A stretch of 64,000 nucleotides of DNA from RGIG4608 sp045606265 (GCA_045606265.1 JAZURO010000233.1:1-64000); one strand, 5' to 3'; numbered from the stretch's first letter, positions 24,527-33,877 are shown. Notes: generated by a model from the sequence alone, not told the origin. Numbers and translations: made by a program.

Positions 24527-25800
24527 TTCAGTATATATTCAGGTTCGCTTTTGTTCATTACAGTATCCTTTGTAATAATGACTTTCGAAATGTCATTACA
24601 GGAGGGAACTTTGAACATAATATTAGTCATAAAGCTTTCAATAATGGAGCGAAGTCCTCTTGCTCCCGTATTTTGCTCAATAGCCAGCTCAGCAATAGCA
24701 TCAATAGCGTCCGATTTGAATTCAATTTCAACGTTATCAATGGAAAACAACTTGATATATTGCTTGATAAGTGAGTTTCTGGGTTCTGTTATAATGCGTC
24801 TTAAAGACGTCTTGTCAAGTTCAGAAAGAGCCACAATAACGGGAATACGACCTGTAAGCTCGGGTATCAAGCCGTACTTAACAATGTCGTGTGAGGTAAC
24901 GTCCTTATATATTCCGTCCTTCTTCTTTTCGTTCTTTTTCTTAACATCGCCGCCGAAACCGATTACGTTGTTACCCTTACGTTTTTCGATAATATCCTCA
25001 AGTCCGTCAAATGCACCTCCGCAAATAAAGAGGATGTTTGAAGTGTCAATCTGAATGAACTCTTGGTTGGGGTGCTTTCGTCCTCCCTGAGGAGGAACGT
25101 TTGCAACCGTGCCTTCAAGTATTTTAAGCAAGGCTTGCTGAACACCTTCACCTGAAACGTCACGGGTAATTGAACGGTTTTCGCTTCTTCGTGATATCTT
25201 ATCAATTTCATCAATATAGATAATACCTTTTTCAGCTCTCTTAACGTCATAATCAGCTGCTTGAATTAACTTCAATAAAATGTTTTCAACGTCTTCGCCG
25301 ACGTAACCTGCCTCAGTCAGAGTGGTAGCATCGGCAATAGCAAAGGGAACTTGAAGCGTTTTTGCAAGCGTTTGAGCAAGATATGTTTTTCCAACACCGG
25401 TGGGGCCTATAAGAAGTACGTTGGATTTTTGAAGCTCCACACCGTCTGCTTCTTTATTATCCCCGGACTCAATTTTTGATAAAATGCGTTTATAGTGATT
25501 ATAAACCGCTACAGAAAGAGCAATTTTTGCATCATCCTGAGCAATAACGTATTCGTCAAGAGTTCTTTTAATGTCTGCGGGCTTAGGGAGATCCTGGAGA
25601 GTGAATTCGTCAGATGAATCTGAAAAATCCGAATATGCATCGTCCAAGATATCCGAGCAAGCAAGAACGCAGTAATCACAAATATAAACGCCCTTGGGTG
25701 AGGGAATTAGGAAATTAACTTGATTTTCGTGTCTTCCGCAGAAACAGCAATACCTTTTTGGGGTATTGCCGTTTCCGTCGGGCTTTTTATTTTCAGCCAT
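24523..25800 (-). CDS. clpX: ATP-dependent Clp protease ATP-binding subunit ClpX
   Basis: 425 residues. N-terminal zinc-binding domain CFCGRHENQ and YICDYC (about 19-43), Walker A GPTGVGKT, Walker B IIYIDEIDK, the pore loop in GYVGEDVEN, sensor region GARGLRSIIE, and an IGF loop read as NVIGFGGD for ClpP docking. The loop after it carries a Lys-rich insertion (VKKKNEKKKDG). ClpX unfolds tagged proteins and feeds them to ClpP in the cytoplasm. It is the last gene of tig-clpP-clpX, 15 bp after clpP. Confidence 0.97.
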   Translation of the reverse strand: MAENKKPDGNGNTPKRYCCFCGRHENQVNFLIPSPKGVYICDYCVLACSDILDDAYSDFSDSSDEFTLQDLPKPADIKRTLDEYVIAQDDAKIALSVAVYNHYKRILSKIESGDNKEADGVELQKSNVLLIGPTGVGKTYLAQTLAKTLQVPFAIADATTLTEAGYVGEDVENILLKLIQAADYDVKRAEKGIIYIDEIDKISRRSENRSITRDVSGEGVQQALLKILEGTVANVPPQGGRKHPNQEFIQIDTSNILFICGGAFDGLEDIIEKRKGNNVIGFGGDVKKKNEKKKDGIYKDVTSHDIVKYGLIPELTGRIPVIVALSELDKTSLRRIITEPRNSLIKQYIKLFSIDNVEIEFKSDAIDAIAELAIEQNTGARGLRSIIESFMTNIMFKVPSCNDISKVIITKDTVMNKSEPEYILK

Positions 25801-25815
25801 AATATTTACCTCTTA

Positions 25816-26409
25816 TCAAGCGTGCTTATCGATAACCTTGTCAATAAGACCGTAAGCAAGTGCTTGCTCTGCGGTCATATAGTTATCTCTTTCTGTATCA
25901 CGTGCAATTTCATCAATTGACTTGCCTGTGTTTTTAGCAAGAATTGAATTGAGACGGTCACGTGTGCGAAGGATAAGCTCAGCCTGAATCTTAATATCAG
26001 TTGCTTGACCTTTTGCTCCTCCAAGGGGCTGGTGTATCATAATCTCACTGTTGGGAAGAGCAAATCTTTTGCCCTTAGTTCCTGCTGAGAGAAGAAATGC
26101 ACCCATACTTGCTGCCATACCGATACAAACGGTTGATACGTCGCATTTTATGAAGTTCATTGTATCATAAATTGCCATACCGGCTGTTACTGATCCGCCG
26201 GGAGAATTGATGTAAAAGGAAATATCTTTATCGGGATCCTGTGCTTCAAGGTAAAGGAGCTGAGCAACCACAAGAGAAGCGGTTGCATCATTTACCTCGT
26301 CAGAGAGGAAGATGATACGGTCATTAAGAAGTCTTGAAAAAATATCATAGGATCTTTCGCCCCTGCCGGTTTGTTCAACGACCATCGGGACGAGTGCATT
26401 ATTCATCAT
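25816..26409 (-). CDS. clpP: ATP-dependent Clp protease proteolytic subunit ClpP
   Basis: 197 residues, normal length. Catalytic Ser is in GMAASMGAF (about 98), His in MIHQPLGG (about 123), and Asp in the segment after (DRLNS region). The N-terminal part (LVPMVVEQTGRGERSYDIFS) matches the mature protein, with little or no propeptide. Tetradecameric serine protease, partner of ClpX encoded next. Two adjacent ATGs start it; the RBS AAGGAGG lies upstream. Confidence 0.97.
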   Translation of the reverse strand: MMNNALVPMVVEQTGRGERSYDIFSRLLNDRIIFLSDEVNDATASLVVAQLLYLEAQDPDKDISFYINSPGGSVTAGMAIYDTMNFIKCDVSTVCIGMAASMGAFLLSAGTKGKRFALPNSEIMIHQPLGGAKGQATDIKIQAELILRTRDRLNSILAKNTGKSIDEIARDTERDNYMTAEQALAYGLIDKVIDKHA

Positions 26410-26443
26410 AGGTAATGACCTCCTTATTGTTTATAAAAGGTAA

Positions 26444-27844
26444 TTAAGCTTCTGTTTTTTCTTCAGTAGCTTTCTTAGTTGTTTTTCTTGTTTTCTTTAC
26501 GGGTTTTTCTTCGCCTTCAACTGCTTCTGCCTTGGGAGCCGTCTTCTTAGTTGCTCTTTTCTTGGGAGATTTAACAACTGCGTGATCCTTTACAGCATTA
26601 TATGCATTTTTAACAGACAAATCAGCTGCGATCAATTCAGGATTGATAGATGCCTTAACCTGTTCAATTTCCATATTGTATGCCTTAGCGATCTTTTCAA
26701 ATTCAGCGTTGATTTCTTCATCAGATACTTGAATATTTTCAAGTTCAGCAATCTTTTCAGCAGCAAGTCTAACCTTTACGTTGCGTTCAGCCTGAGCTCT
26801 GTACTGTGCGCGAAGTCCTTCAATAGTCATGCCAACGTACTGCAAGTAGATTTCAGTGGGGATACCCATTGATTTGATCTGATTTTCAAAATCGCTGAAG
26901 TACTTGTTGGCTTCGTCTTCAAACATAACCTCGGGAATGTCGGCATCAATCTTAGAGATAAGAGCGTCTTCGATCTGAGAATCGATAGCAGCGAGAGCAT
27001 CGGACTCGTGTCTTGCTTCAATTTTAGCCTTAATATCAGCCAAATATTCATCGATTGTGTCAAATTCGGAAGCATCCTTAGCAAACTCATCATCAAGCTC
27101 GGGAAGCTCAATTTCTGTAATTGCGTGGATCTTTACCTTAAATACAGCTTCTTTGCCTGCAAGGTTGTCGGCATGATATTCGCTGGGGAATGTAACAAGA
27201 ACGTCAAATTCGTCGTCAACTGAGTGACCAACGATCTGATCCTCGAATCCGGGAATAAATGAACCTGAGCCAAGCTTGAGGGCATAATCTTCACCCTTTC
27301 CGCCATCAAAAGCTACACCGTCAACAAATCCTTCAAAATCGATAACTGTTGTGTCACCAAGCTTTGCGGGACGATCGTTAGCATCTATCTGACGGCTGTA
27401 TTTTTCTCTAACAAGCTCAATTTCGTGATTGATCTCGTCTTCTGTAACGGGAGCAACTTCCTTAGTTACTTCAATTCCAAAATAACCTTCGATTTTAACT
27501 TCGGGTTTAACAAATACCTTAGCTGTGAAAACAACACCGTTTTCATCAATTGAGAGAACATCAATCTCGGGCATAGAAACTGCATTGATACCGGACTCGA
27601 TAAGTGCTGCCTCATAAGCATCAGGAAGGATATCGTTAAGAGCTGTATCATAGAAGAAGCCCTTACCGTACATTTTTTCGATCATAGATCTGGGTGCTTT
27701 ACCCTTTCTGAATCCGGGAATATTGATTTTTCCTACTTCTTTTTTGTAAGCACGCTCAATAGCTGCTTCAAAAACGGATTGTTCAACAGAGAAGTGAAGC
27801 TCAACTTTGTTAGCTTCGATTTTTTCGTTTTTGATTAAATTCAT
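26444..27844 (-). CDS. tig: Trigger factor (ribosome-associated chaperone, PPIase) with long basic tail
   Basis: 466 residues against ~430 typical. Ribosome-binding domain (1-110) has the signature PGFRKGKAPRSMIEKMYG; FKBP-type PPIase domain (about 150-245) has TVIDFEGFVDGVAFDGGKG; a helical C-terminal chaperone domain follows (about 250-425). The extra ~40-residue tail is Lys/Thr/Ala/Glu-rich (KKRATKKTAPKAEAV and similar) and low in complexity. Trigger factor binds nascent chains at the ribosome exit. First gene of tig-clpP-clpX, from a near-consensus promoter. Confidence 0.96.
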   Translation of the reverse strand: MNLIKNEKIEANKVELHFSVEQSVFEAAIERAYKKEVGKINIPGFRKGKAPRSMIEKMYGKGFFYDTALNDILPDAYEAALIESGINAVSMPEIDVLSIDENGVVFTAKVFVKPEVKIEGYFGIEVTKEVAPVTEDEINHEIELVREKYSRQIDANDRPAKLGDTTVIDFEGFVDGVAFDGGKGEDYALKLGSGSFIPGFEDQIVGHSVDDEFDVLVTFPSEYHADNLAGKEAVFKVKIHAITEIELPELDDEFAKDASEFDTIDEYLADIKAKIEARHESDALAAIDSQIEDALISKIDADIPEVMFEDEANKYFSDFENQIKSMGIPTEIYLQYVGMTIEGLRAQYRAQAERNVKVRLAAEKIAELENIQVSDEEINAEFEKIAKAYNMEIEQVKASINPELIAADLSVKNAYNAVKDHAVVKSPKKRATKKTAPKAEAVEGEEKPVKKTRKTTKKATEEKTEA

Positions 27845-27880
27845 TTTTTAATCCTCCAAATATTTTTACATACATCGTTT

Positions 27881-27909
27881 ATTATACATAATTAACAACA
27901 AAATGTCAA
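27881..27909 (-). promoter_or_regulatory. Sigma-A promoter for tig-clpP-clpX
   Basis: On the minus strand: TTGACA, 17-bp spacer, TATAAT, near consensus. I see no CIRCE or CtsR-like repeat around it. Confidence 0.85.
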
Positions 27910-27935
27910 GGTTTTTTCGCAAAAACGCCAAAATA

Positions 27936-28664
27936 TTAGATAAAAATTGGCATTGGAGCAAAATTCAGGTAATCTGCTGCAACCATTGTGAAGCTGATTG
28001 AGTCATAAGTAAATTGTCTTGGAATTGAATAATTGTTATGAATGTGACCGTAATAGCAGTTTGTGATATTATATTTTTTCAATACGTCAAGTATTTTATC
28101 ACAAACGCAGTCAGCATAAACAGGCGGAAAATGAAGAAAAACAAGTATGGGCAAATCCGTGTTCTCATTTTTTATTTTCATCGCTTCCATAAGACTGATT
28201 TCTAGTCTTTGAGCTTCACGGGCAACTATTTTTTCATAGTCAACCTCGCCAACTGTTTTTTGTTGTTTTTCATCATAAAACCATCCTCTTGAACCGCAGA
28301 TTATACAATCGTCAAGCAAATAAGCGTTATTGTGCAAGAGTTTGATAGATTTTATGTTGTTTGCTTCAAAAAATGAATTTATTTTTGTTGCGGTTGACCA
28401 CCAGAAATCGTGATTTCCTTTGCCGATAATCTTGGTTCCGGGCAATGAATCAAGAAACAAAAAATCCGATTTAGCTTCTTCAAGTGTCATAGCCCACGAA
28501 ATATCACCGGGAATAACGATAATATCATCGTCATTGATGATGGCTTTGAAATACTTTTCAAGCTTTTGATGATAATCCTTCCATTTAGTACCGAATTTTT
28601 CCATTGATTTATTTGTCGTTTCATTCGTTGATAAATGGAGATCTGAAATAACGTATAAAGACAT
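27936..28664 (-). CDS. Calcineurin-like metallophosphoesterase (COG1768 type)
   Basis: 242 residues. Metal-ligand motifs are complete: SDLHLS (7-12), PGDISWA (about 51-57), GKGNHDFWW (about 76-84), HFPPVY (about 168) and YGHIHNN (about 205). These mark a two-metal phosphohydrolase of the calcineurin-like fold. It is cytoplasmic, as there is no signal peptide. The substrate is unknown for this subgroup. In contrast to the degenerate paralogue-like gene at 18618, this one looks active. RBS AAAGGAT precedes the ATG. Monocistronic as far as can be seen. Confidence 0.88.
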   Translation of the reverse strand: MSLYVISDLHLSTNETTNKSMEKFGTKWKDYHQKLEKYFKAIINDDDIIVIPGDISWAMTLEEAKSDFLFLDSLPGTKIIGKGNHDFWWSTATKINSFFEANNIKSIKLLHNNAYLLDDCIICGSRGWFYDEKQQKTVGEVDYEKIVAREAQRLEISLMEAMKIKNENTDLPILVFLHFPPVYADCVCDKILDVLKKYNITNCYYGHIHNNYSIPRQFTYDSISFTMVAADYLNFAPMPIFI

Positions 28665-28716
28665 TAAATAATCCTTTCTTGTGAATAAGGTCTCCGAAAT
28701 AGCTAATAATAATATC

Positions 28717-28730
28717 GAGAGTTAACTCTC
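28717..28730. promoter_or_regulatory. Perfect 14-bp palindrome in a divergent gap
   Basis: GAGAGTTAACTCTC, extending to TGAGAG/CTCTCR-type flanks, sits between the divergent phosphoesterase and DUF1540 genes. Candidate operator or hairpin; function not known. Confidence 0.35.
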
Positions 28731-28763
28731 AATAAAAAGCCACAAGGCAGAACGGAGCATAAG

Positions 28764-28952
28764 ATGAATAACGAGAAAAATTGCTGTGGAAATTCCAAAA
28801 ATGTGATCAAGGGTATCACCTGCGACGTAATCACTTGTCAGTATCATACAGGTGAGGGGCATTGTACAGCAGGTCATATCAAGGTTGGACCAAGTCAGGC
28901 GGAGGTAAGCAGAGAAACACTTTGCACAACCTTCAAAAACAGAACTGAATAA
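28764..28952 (+). CDS. DUF1540 domain protein (small Cys-rich)
   Basis: 62 residues, a single DUF1540 unit: GITCDVITCQYHTGEGHCTAG then VSRETLCTTF, the Cys-x4-Cys-x-Tyr, Cys-x-Ala and Thr-x-Cys-x-x-Phe pattern of the family, with two more Cys at the N-terminus. The Cys probably hold a metal such as zinc. Such genes are common in spore-forming Firmicutes and the function is unknown. RBS CGGAGC precedes the ATG. A terminator lies 9 bp after the stop. Confidence 0.85.
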   Translation: MNNEKNCCGNSKNVIKGITCDVITCQYHTGEGHCTAGHIKVGPSQAEVSRETLCTTFKNRTE

Positions 28953-28960
28953 GCACACAT

Positions 28961-28992
28961 AAAGCATATCTCTTTGAGGTATGCTTTTTATT
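28961..28992. terminator. Terminator between DUF1540 gene and thrC
   Basis: AAAGCATATCTC pairs with GAGGTATGCTTT around TTT, with one G-U pair, followed by a T-run on the plus strand. It abuts the thrC stop on the other strand. Confidence 0.8.
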
Positions 28993-30472
28993 TTTCCAAA
29001 AAATGCAACAATTCGTTATACATATTATTGGGTGTCGTTACACCGCTGAAATTGACAGGTTTTTTATCGAGATCTGTCAGTGGTGACGGTATTTTTGTAT
29101 GGGTCTTTTCAGACAGCTCCCTAAGTATTGAAAGATCGTCAAATTGATTTTCACCAAATATAGCACCGTAAACGTTGCCTGCAAATTTATAAGGATTTGC
29201 GGTTGAAGCTACAACAGTTTTTGTATCATCGGATGAGTCATACCTATATGATTCAAGAGCTGAGAAAGCAACAGCAGTATGCGTATCCATCAGATAATCG
29301 TAGTCATTATAGTACTTTTTGATAGTATCTGAGGTTTTGCTTTCATCTGCAAAATAGCCAATAAAATTCTCAGCAATTTTTGCTTTAACTTCTTCGTCAA
29401 TTTGAAATACTCCGTTATCATTCAGTTCTTTCATATACTCAGATGTCTGCTCAGCTCCGCAAATCCAATAAAGAAGACGTTCAAGATTACTTGAAATCAA
29501 AATATCCATCGACGGCGACATTGTAAGATAGAAATCTCTGTTCCTATCATATTTTCCTGTGTTCAGGAAGTCGGTTAAAATATTGTTGGAATTGGATGCG
29601 CAAATCAGTTTATTTATTGGCAATCCCATCATCTTTGCTATATATGCGGCAAGTATATTACCGAAATTTCCCGTGGGGACGCAAATATTGATCTTTTCTC
29701 CAAAAGTAATTTCATTCTGTGACAGCAAATCGCAATATGCCTTAACATAATAAACAATTTGTGGAGCAAGACGTCCGAAGTTTATTGAATTGGCGCTTGA
29801 AAGAAAATATCCTTTTGCGTTTAATTCATCTGCTATTTTTTCATTATTAAATATTTTTTTGACACCGCTTTGAATATCGTCAAAATTACCTTGAACCGCA
29901 CAAACATTTACATTGTTACCGATTTGTGTGGTCATTTGTAATTCCTGAATTGCGCTTACACCGTTTTGGGGATAAAATACGTTTATCTTAATTTGCGCTG
30001 CATCCTTGTATCCTTCAAGTGCAGCTTTGCCCGTATCTCCCGATGTTGCAACAACTATAAGTGCCGTGCGAGTTTCTCCCGTCTTTTTAAGTGACCGTGA
30101 AAGAAGTTTTGGCATAATTTGAAGTGCCATATCCTTAAACGCACACGTAGGGCCGTGCCAAAGTTCAAGGGAATACGTATCGGAATTAATTTTATGCAAG
30201 GGGCAGGGATCCTTAGAAAAGGATGCCTCCGAATAAGAATGAATACAATCTTCAAGAAGCTCGTCGTATGAATAGTCGCTCAAAAAGAAAGAAAGAATCC
30301 TTGCGGCAAGCTCAGGATATGAGAGGGAACAAAAGGAAATTATTTCATCTTTTGTAAACGTCGGTATATTTTCGGGAACAAAAAGCCCTCCATCGTCAGC
30401 AAGACCTTGCTTGATAACTTGCGCAGAGCTGTATTTTTTTGCTTGTTTATCTCTAGTGCTTTGAAAATTCAT
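28988..30472 (-). CDS. thrC: Threonine synthase
   Basis: 494 residues from the ATG at 30472, chosen because GGAG lies six bases upstream; two earlier ATGs overlap the previous stop. The N-terminus FQSTRDKQAKKYSSAQV and GLADDGGLFVPE are typical of the long class of ThrC. The PLP lysine is in LWHGPTCAFKDMA (about 105-117), and SGDTGKAALEG and PTGNFGNILAAY bind phosphate. It converts O-phosphohomoserine to threonine in the cytoplasm. Last gene of the lepB operon; other thr genes are not in view. Confidence 0.95.
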   Translation of the reverse strand: MNFQSTRDKQAKKYSSAQVIKQGLADDGGLFVPENIPTFTKDEIISFCSLSYPELAARILSFFLSDYSYDELLEDCIHSYSEASFSKDPCPLHKINSDTYSLELWHGPTCAFKDMALQIMPKLLSRSLKKTGETRTALIVVATSGDTGKAALEGYKDAAQIKINVFYPQNGVSAIQELQMTTQIGNNVNVCAVQGNFDDIQSGVKKIFNNEKIADELNAKGYFLSSANSINFGRLAPQIVYYVKAYCDLLSQNEITFGEKINICVPTGNFGNILAAYIAKMMGLPINKLICASNSNNILTDFLNTGKYDRNRDFYLTMSPSMDILISSNLERLLYWICGAEQTSEYMKELNDNGVFQIDEEVKAKIAENFIGYFADESKTSDTIKKYYNDYDYLMDTHTAVAFSALESYRYDSSDDTKTVVASTANPYKFAGNVYGAIFGENQFDDLSILRELSEKTHTKIPSPLTDLDKKPVNFSGVTTPNNMYNELLHFLEK

Positions 30473-30483
30473 AAATTTCTCCA

Positions 30484-31416
30484 TCATATATTTCTTTTGA
30501 AAAACTCAAAAGCATTTTTATACATTATTTTGTTTATAAGCTCTTCAGAATAATTAAGTCTTTGCATCTCGTCAGCAATTTTATGAATATCCTGAATTCC
30601 GAAAAAACCATCGGGCAAATCTGTTCCGTCAAGGTCAGTTCCCATAGCAAGTATATTTTTGCCACCCAATGACAGATAGTGCTCGATATGTCTTATGACA
30701 TCAGAGATGTTTGCTGAATCAGCGGAAGCAAGATGAGAGGGGCAGAGATTAATTCCAACAAGACCTCCAAGCTTTAATAATTCAAGAAAATGTTCGTCTT
30801 TAAGATTCCTTGTGTGTTGATTTACGGAATAAGAATCGGAGTGAGACGCAACGATTGGATTATTATATCGTTGGGCTAATTCAAGTGTCATTTCGGCACC
30901 TTTGAAGGAACAATGTGAAATGTCGGGAATAATACCGAGATCAAAGCAGGATTTAACAACTGATACTCCAAATTCCGTGAGGCCTTTGTTTGTATCGTGA
31001 CCGCCTCCAATGCAGGTTTCACCGTACCAGTTCAATGTAAGCAATCTGACACCGTGATTGCGCAAAGTCGTAAGACGTAAAATATCGTTATTGAGGATTC
31101 TCGCATCCTCTACTGCAAGAATTATAGGTGTCTTTCCTTCGTTAGCAGAAGATAATAATTCATCCGAGGTTGACACAAGTTTAGCACGACTTTTATTAAT
31201 TTCAACTTCATTTCTAAGGTTTGTTTCCACTTCAAAAAATCTGCTGTATCCTTCATCATCAGTCAGTTTGTAATTAGTCCAAACAGCCATGACCTGAGCA
31301 TACTGCTCAAAGGATTCGGTCCTTTTGAGGGATATGTGTAAATTATTATCGTAAAGGGACTGCTTTTCGCTTAACAGACGTGTAGAAGTATCACAATGCA
31401 AATCAAAAAGTTTCAT
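30484..31416 (-). CDS. Membrane dipeptidase-like metallopeptidase (M19, renal dipeptidase family)
   Basis: 310 residues. M19 motifs: FDLHCDTS (4-11, His7 and Asp9 as metal ligands), VEDARIL with the bridging Glu, PDISHCS, IVASHSDSYSVNQHTRN and MGTDLDGTD. The enzyme cleaves dipeptides with two zinc ions. No signal peptide is visible, so it would be cytoplasmic despite the family name. It starts 2 bp after yraN and ends overlapping the first thrC ATG, indicating translational coupling. Confidence 0.92.
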   Translation of the reverse strand: MKLFDLHCDTSTRLLSEKQSLYDNNLHISLKRTESFEQYAQVMAVWTNYKLTDDEGYSRFFEVETNLRNEVEINKSRAKLVSTSDELLSSANEGKTPIILAVEDARILNNDILRLTTLRNHGVRLLTLNWYGETCIGGGHDTNKGLTEFGVSVVKSCFDLGIIPDISHCSFKGAEMTLELAQRYNNPIVASHSDSYSVNQHTRNLKDEHFLELLKLGGLVGINLCPSHLASADSANISDVIRHIEHYLSLGGKNILAMGTDLDGTDLPDGFFGIQDIHKIADEMQRLNYSEELINKIMYKNAFEFFKRNI

Positions 31417-31418
31417 AA

Positions 31419-31802
31419 TCAGTTACCAAATGCATCTTCAATATGGTTTATTTTCATAATATTTAGTGGGTTATTTCTGTCAAGATAAACCTCAATTACG
31501 TCAATGCGGGGAGTTTTCTTGCTTGGATGTTGCGTAAGATATGTCTGTGCAGCCATCAAAGTTCGTTTTTGCTTTGAATACGTAACAGCAGATGCAGGAG
31601 TTCCAAACTCAAAGCTTGAATCTCTTGAGCACGAGCGAGTTTTTACCTCAACAAATATAATATATTGTTTGTTTTCGGCTATGATGTCAATTTCATTGTG
31701 AGAAGCGTAATAATTCTGCTCCAATATCTTGAATTTCTTGTTTCTGAGATACTCACAGCAAGCGATCTCGCCGTATCTTCCTATTTCTGTTGTGTTTTTC
31801 AT
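31419..31802 (-). CDS. YraN/UPF0102 family endonuclease-like protein
   Basis: 127 residues from the ATG at 31802, one base after the rnhB stop; longer in-frame starts lie inside rnhB and are rejected. The family core is clear: GRYGEIACCEYLRNKKFKIL, NYYASHNEIDIIAENKQYIIFVEVKTR, with the Glu-Asp and Glu-x-Lys nuclease-type residues. Members resemble Holliday-junction resolvases in fold; function is unproven. The rnhB-yraN order is conserved in many bacteria. Confidence 0.9.
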   Translation of the reverse strand: MKNTTEIGRYGEIACCEYLRNKKFKILEQNYYASHNEIDIIAENKQYIIFVEVKTRSCSRDSSFEFGTPASAVTYSKQKRTLMAAQTYLTQHPSKKTPRIDVIEVYLDRNNPLNIMKINHIEDAFGN

Positions 31803-31803
31803 A

Positions 31804-32406
31804 TCATTCTTCATTAAGAAAGCGTATGAACTTTTTTCTGTGAATAGGAGACGGTCCAAACTCGCGTAAAGCCTGCATGTGTTGTTTTGTGCCATATCCT
31901 TTATGCTTGGCAATACCGTATTGGGGATAGTCCTTATCCATTTGCTCACACATTTCATCTCTCGTTACTTTTGCAAGAATTGATGCAGCTGCAATACTCG
32001 GGCTTGTAGCATCACCTTTGATAATTGTCATTGTTGGGATAGTAAATCCGCGACTGATATTGCCGTCAATGATTGCAAAATCAGCTTTGATTTGCAATCC
32101 TTCTACAGCGCGGCGCATAGCAAGCATATCTGCTTCAAGAATATTAAGCTCGTCAATTTCCTCAACGCTTGCCTCGGCAATACAGTATGCAACAGCATTT
32201 TCCTTTATCTTGTTGAAAACTTCTTTTCTTTTCTTGGGAGAGAGCTTTTTTGAATCGTTAAGTCCCTCTATGTATAAACCCATAGGCAAAATGCAAGCAG
32301 CAGCAACAACGGGACCGCAAAGGGGACCTCTGCCTGCTTCGTCAACACCGCAAACAAATTTGTAGCCCTGTTCAATAAGGGACTGTTCAATGGAATATTC
32401 TAACAT
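31804..32406 (-). CDS. rnhB: Ribonuclease HII
   Basis: 200 residues. The DEAGRGPLCGPV motif (21-32) holds the Asp-Glu pair, a further Asp lies in FAIIDGN, and SIAAASILAKVTRDE carries the last acidic residue. A C-terminal KHKGYGTKQHMQAL matches the family. It removes RNA from RNA-DNA hybrids, including single embedded ribonucleotides. Third gene of the lepB-rbgA-rnhB-yraN group, 3 bp after rbgA. Confidence 0.96.
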   Translation of the reverse strand: MLEYSIEQSLIEQGYKFVCGVDEAGRGPLCGPVVAAACILPMGLYIEGLNDSKKLSPKKRKEVFNKIKENAVAYCIAEASVEEIDELNILEADMLAMRRAVEGLQIKADFAIIDGNISRGFTIPTMTIIKGDATSPSIAAASILAKVTRDEMCEQMDKDYPQYGIAKHKGYGTKQHMQALREFGPSPIHRKKFIRFLNEE

Positions 32407-32409
32407 AAA

Positions 32410-33273
32410 CTAAATCCTGTCAAGTGTAATTTTTCCTATTTTTGCGCTTCTGAATTCTTCGAGAAGCATATTGGCGGTTCTTTCGTAATCAATTTCGCCG
32501 CCGCTGATAAGAAATCCTCGTTTTTTACCAATTAACTCAAACAATTCAAGATCGGTAAGATTATCGCAAACTGAAATATCACCAAGCTTGTATCGTTCTG
32601 AGAGTAGCTTGGGGTATTGTTTTCTGAGTCGGGAGCAGAGAACTATGGCAAGGGTCTCAATGTCAAGAATTTTATCTTTAATGGCACCTGTAAGAGCAAG
32701 ATTTTCACCAATCGTTCTATCGTCGAATTTGGGCCAGAGAACCCCGGGCATATCCATAAGCATAAGACCTATATTTGTGTCAACCCATTGTTTGTCAACA
32801 GTAACTCCAGGACGGTTTTCCACCTTTGCCTTCTTTGAGCCGCATATTTTATTAATAAGTGAGGATTTTCCGACGTTGGGGATTCCAACGATCATAGCTT
32901 TCAGCTTTCTTCCTGTCATACCCTTGGCTTCATAGCGTTGAATCTTTTCAGCAAGAACAGTATTAACAGCATCTTTAATTTTGTTAATACCCATACCGCT
33001 TACGCAGTCAGTGGTAATACAAATTGTTTGTTCATTTGAATAATACTCACACCATTTCTTTGTCATTTCCGGATCGGCAAGAGTTGCCTTGTTAAGTAAC
33101 AAAATGGTGGGCTTTTGCGCAGTCATTGCCGCAATTTCGGGATTCCGTGAGCTTTTGGGTATTCTTGCGTCAAGAATTTCGATTACGACGTCAACGTTTT
33201 TTAGATTTTCCGTGATCATTCGGCGAGTTTTTGCCATATGACCGGGGAACCACTGTATTTGTTCTGATGGCAT
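32410..33273 (-). CDS. rbgA: Ribosome biogenesis GTPase RbgA (YlqF)
   Basis: 287 residues. N-terminal IQWFPGHMAKTRR is the family signature. The G motifs are circularly permuted: G4 LLLNKATLAD (about 54-63) comes before G1 GIPNVGKSSLIN (about 129-140) and G3 DMPGVLWP. A C-terminal ANTAR-like helical domain follows. It acts in late assembly of the 50S subunit. Between lepB (13 bp upstream) and rnhB, as in many Firmicutes; the rplS gene that often precedes lepB is not here. Confidence 0.95.
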   Translation of the reverse strand: MPSEQIQWFPGHMAKTRRMITENLKNVDVVIEILDARIPKSSRNPEIAAMTAQKPTILLLNKATLADPEMTKKWCEYYSNEQTICITTDCVSGMGINKIKDAVNTVLAEKIQRYEAKGMTGRKLKAMIVGIPNVGKSSLINKICGSKKAKVENRPGVTVDKQWVDTNIGLMLMDMPGVLWPKFDDRTIGENLALTGAIKDKILDIETLAIVLCSRLRKQYPKLLSERYKLGDISVCDNLTDLELFELIGKKRGFLISGGEIDYERTANMLLEEFRSAKIGKITLDRI

Positions 33274-33286
33274 AATTTTTTCTTCC

Positions 33287-33877
33287 TTAATTTATAATTC
33301 CAAATTTATCTTTGGGAGATATTCTGAGCAGCACTTTGCCAAGCACAGTCTTTTCATCAATTACTCCCATCAATTCAGATCTGCTGTCAAGGGAATTGTT
33401 TCGGTTATCTCCCATAACAAACAAATGACCCTCGGGAACATAGACCTCGTACACTCCTCTGGCATCATATTCGCCCGAGTCGAAAAAAGCATAGGATGAT
33501 TCGTCAATTATATCCTCATCCGTAAATATTTCGTCATCTGAAACGAATAAAGTACCGTTGTTATAGTCGATTCGGACGTATTTATCACCTGTTGCAATAA
33601 CTCTTTTAACGCAGGGCTCATTTAGATAATCTCCGGTTTGATGAAATACTATAATGTCATTTTCTTTTGGTGTGTATAAAAAATTATAGATTACCAGTTG
33701 TTCACCTTCGTGAAGGGTATCTATCATTGAGTCACCAACAACGGTGCAAACCCTGAAAATAAACGTTAATAAAATTAAAATTATGATTAGCGCTTTAATG
33801 ATAGAGTCAAACCATTCATATAGAGAAGATGAAGGTTCTTGATTTTTATATGAAGAAAGATTGATATCAGAATTCAA
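33287..33877 (-). CDS. lepB: Signal peptidase I
   Basis: 196 residues. The start codon is TTG at 33877, with GGAGG six to seven bases upstream. One N-terminal membrane anchor (about 29-46), then the catalytic Ser in GDSMIDTLHEGEQ, Lys in CVKRVIATGD, and box E MGDNRNNSLDSR. It cleaves signal peptides on the outer side of the membrane, and would process the secreted proteins of this host. Divergent from the nfeD gene and first gene of its operon. Confidence 0.95.
   Translation of the reverse strand: MNSDINLSSYKNQEPSSSLYEWFDSIIKALIIILILLTFIFRVCTVVGDSMIDTLHEGEQLVIYNFLYTPKENDIIVFHQTGDYLNEPCVKRVIATGDKYVRIDYNNGTLFVSDDEIFTDEDIIDESSYAFFDSGEYDARGVYEVYVPEGHLFVMGDNRNNSLDSRSELMGVIDEKTVLGKVLLRISPKDKFGIIN

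Noticed and set aside
31803..31958. Longer YraN starting inside rnhB
   Set aside because: The extra residues are rnhB sequence out of frame and not part of the YraN family.
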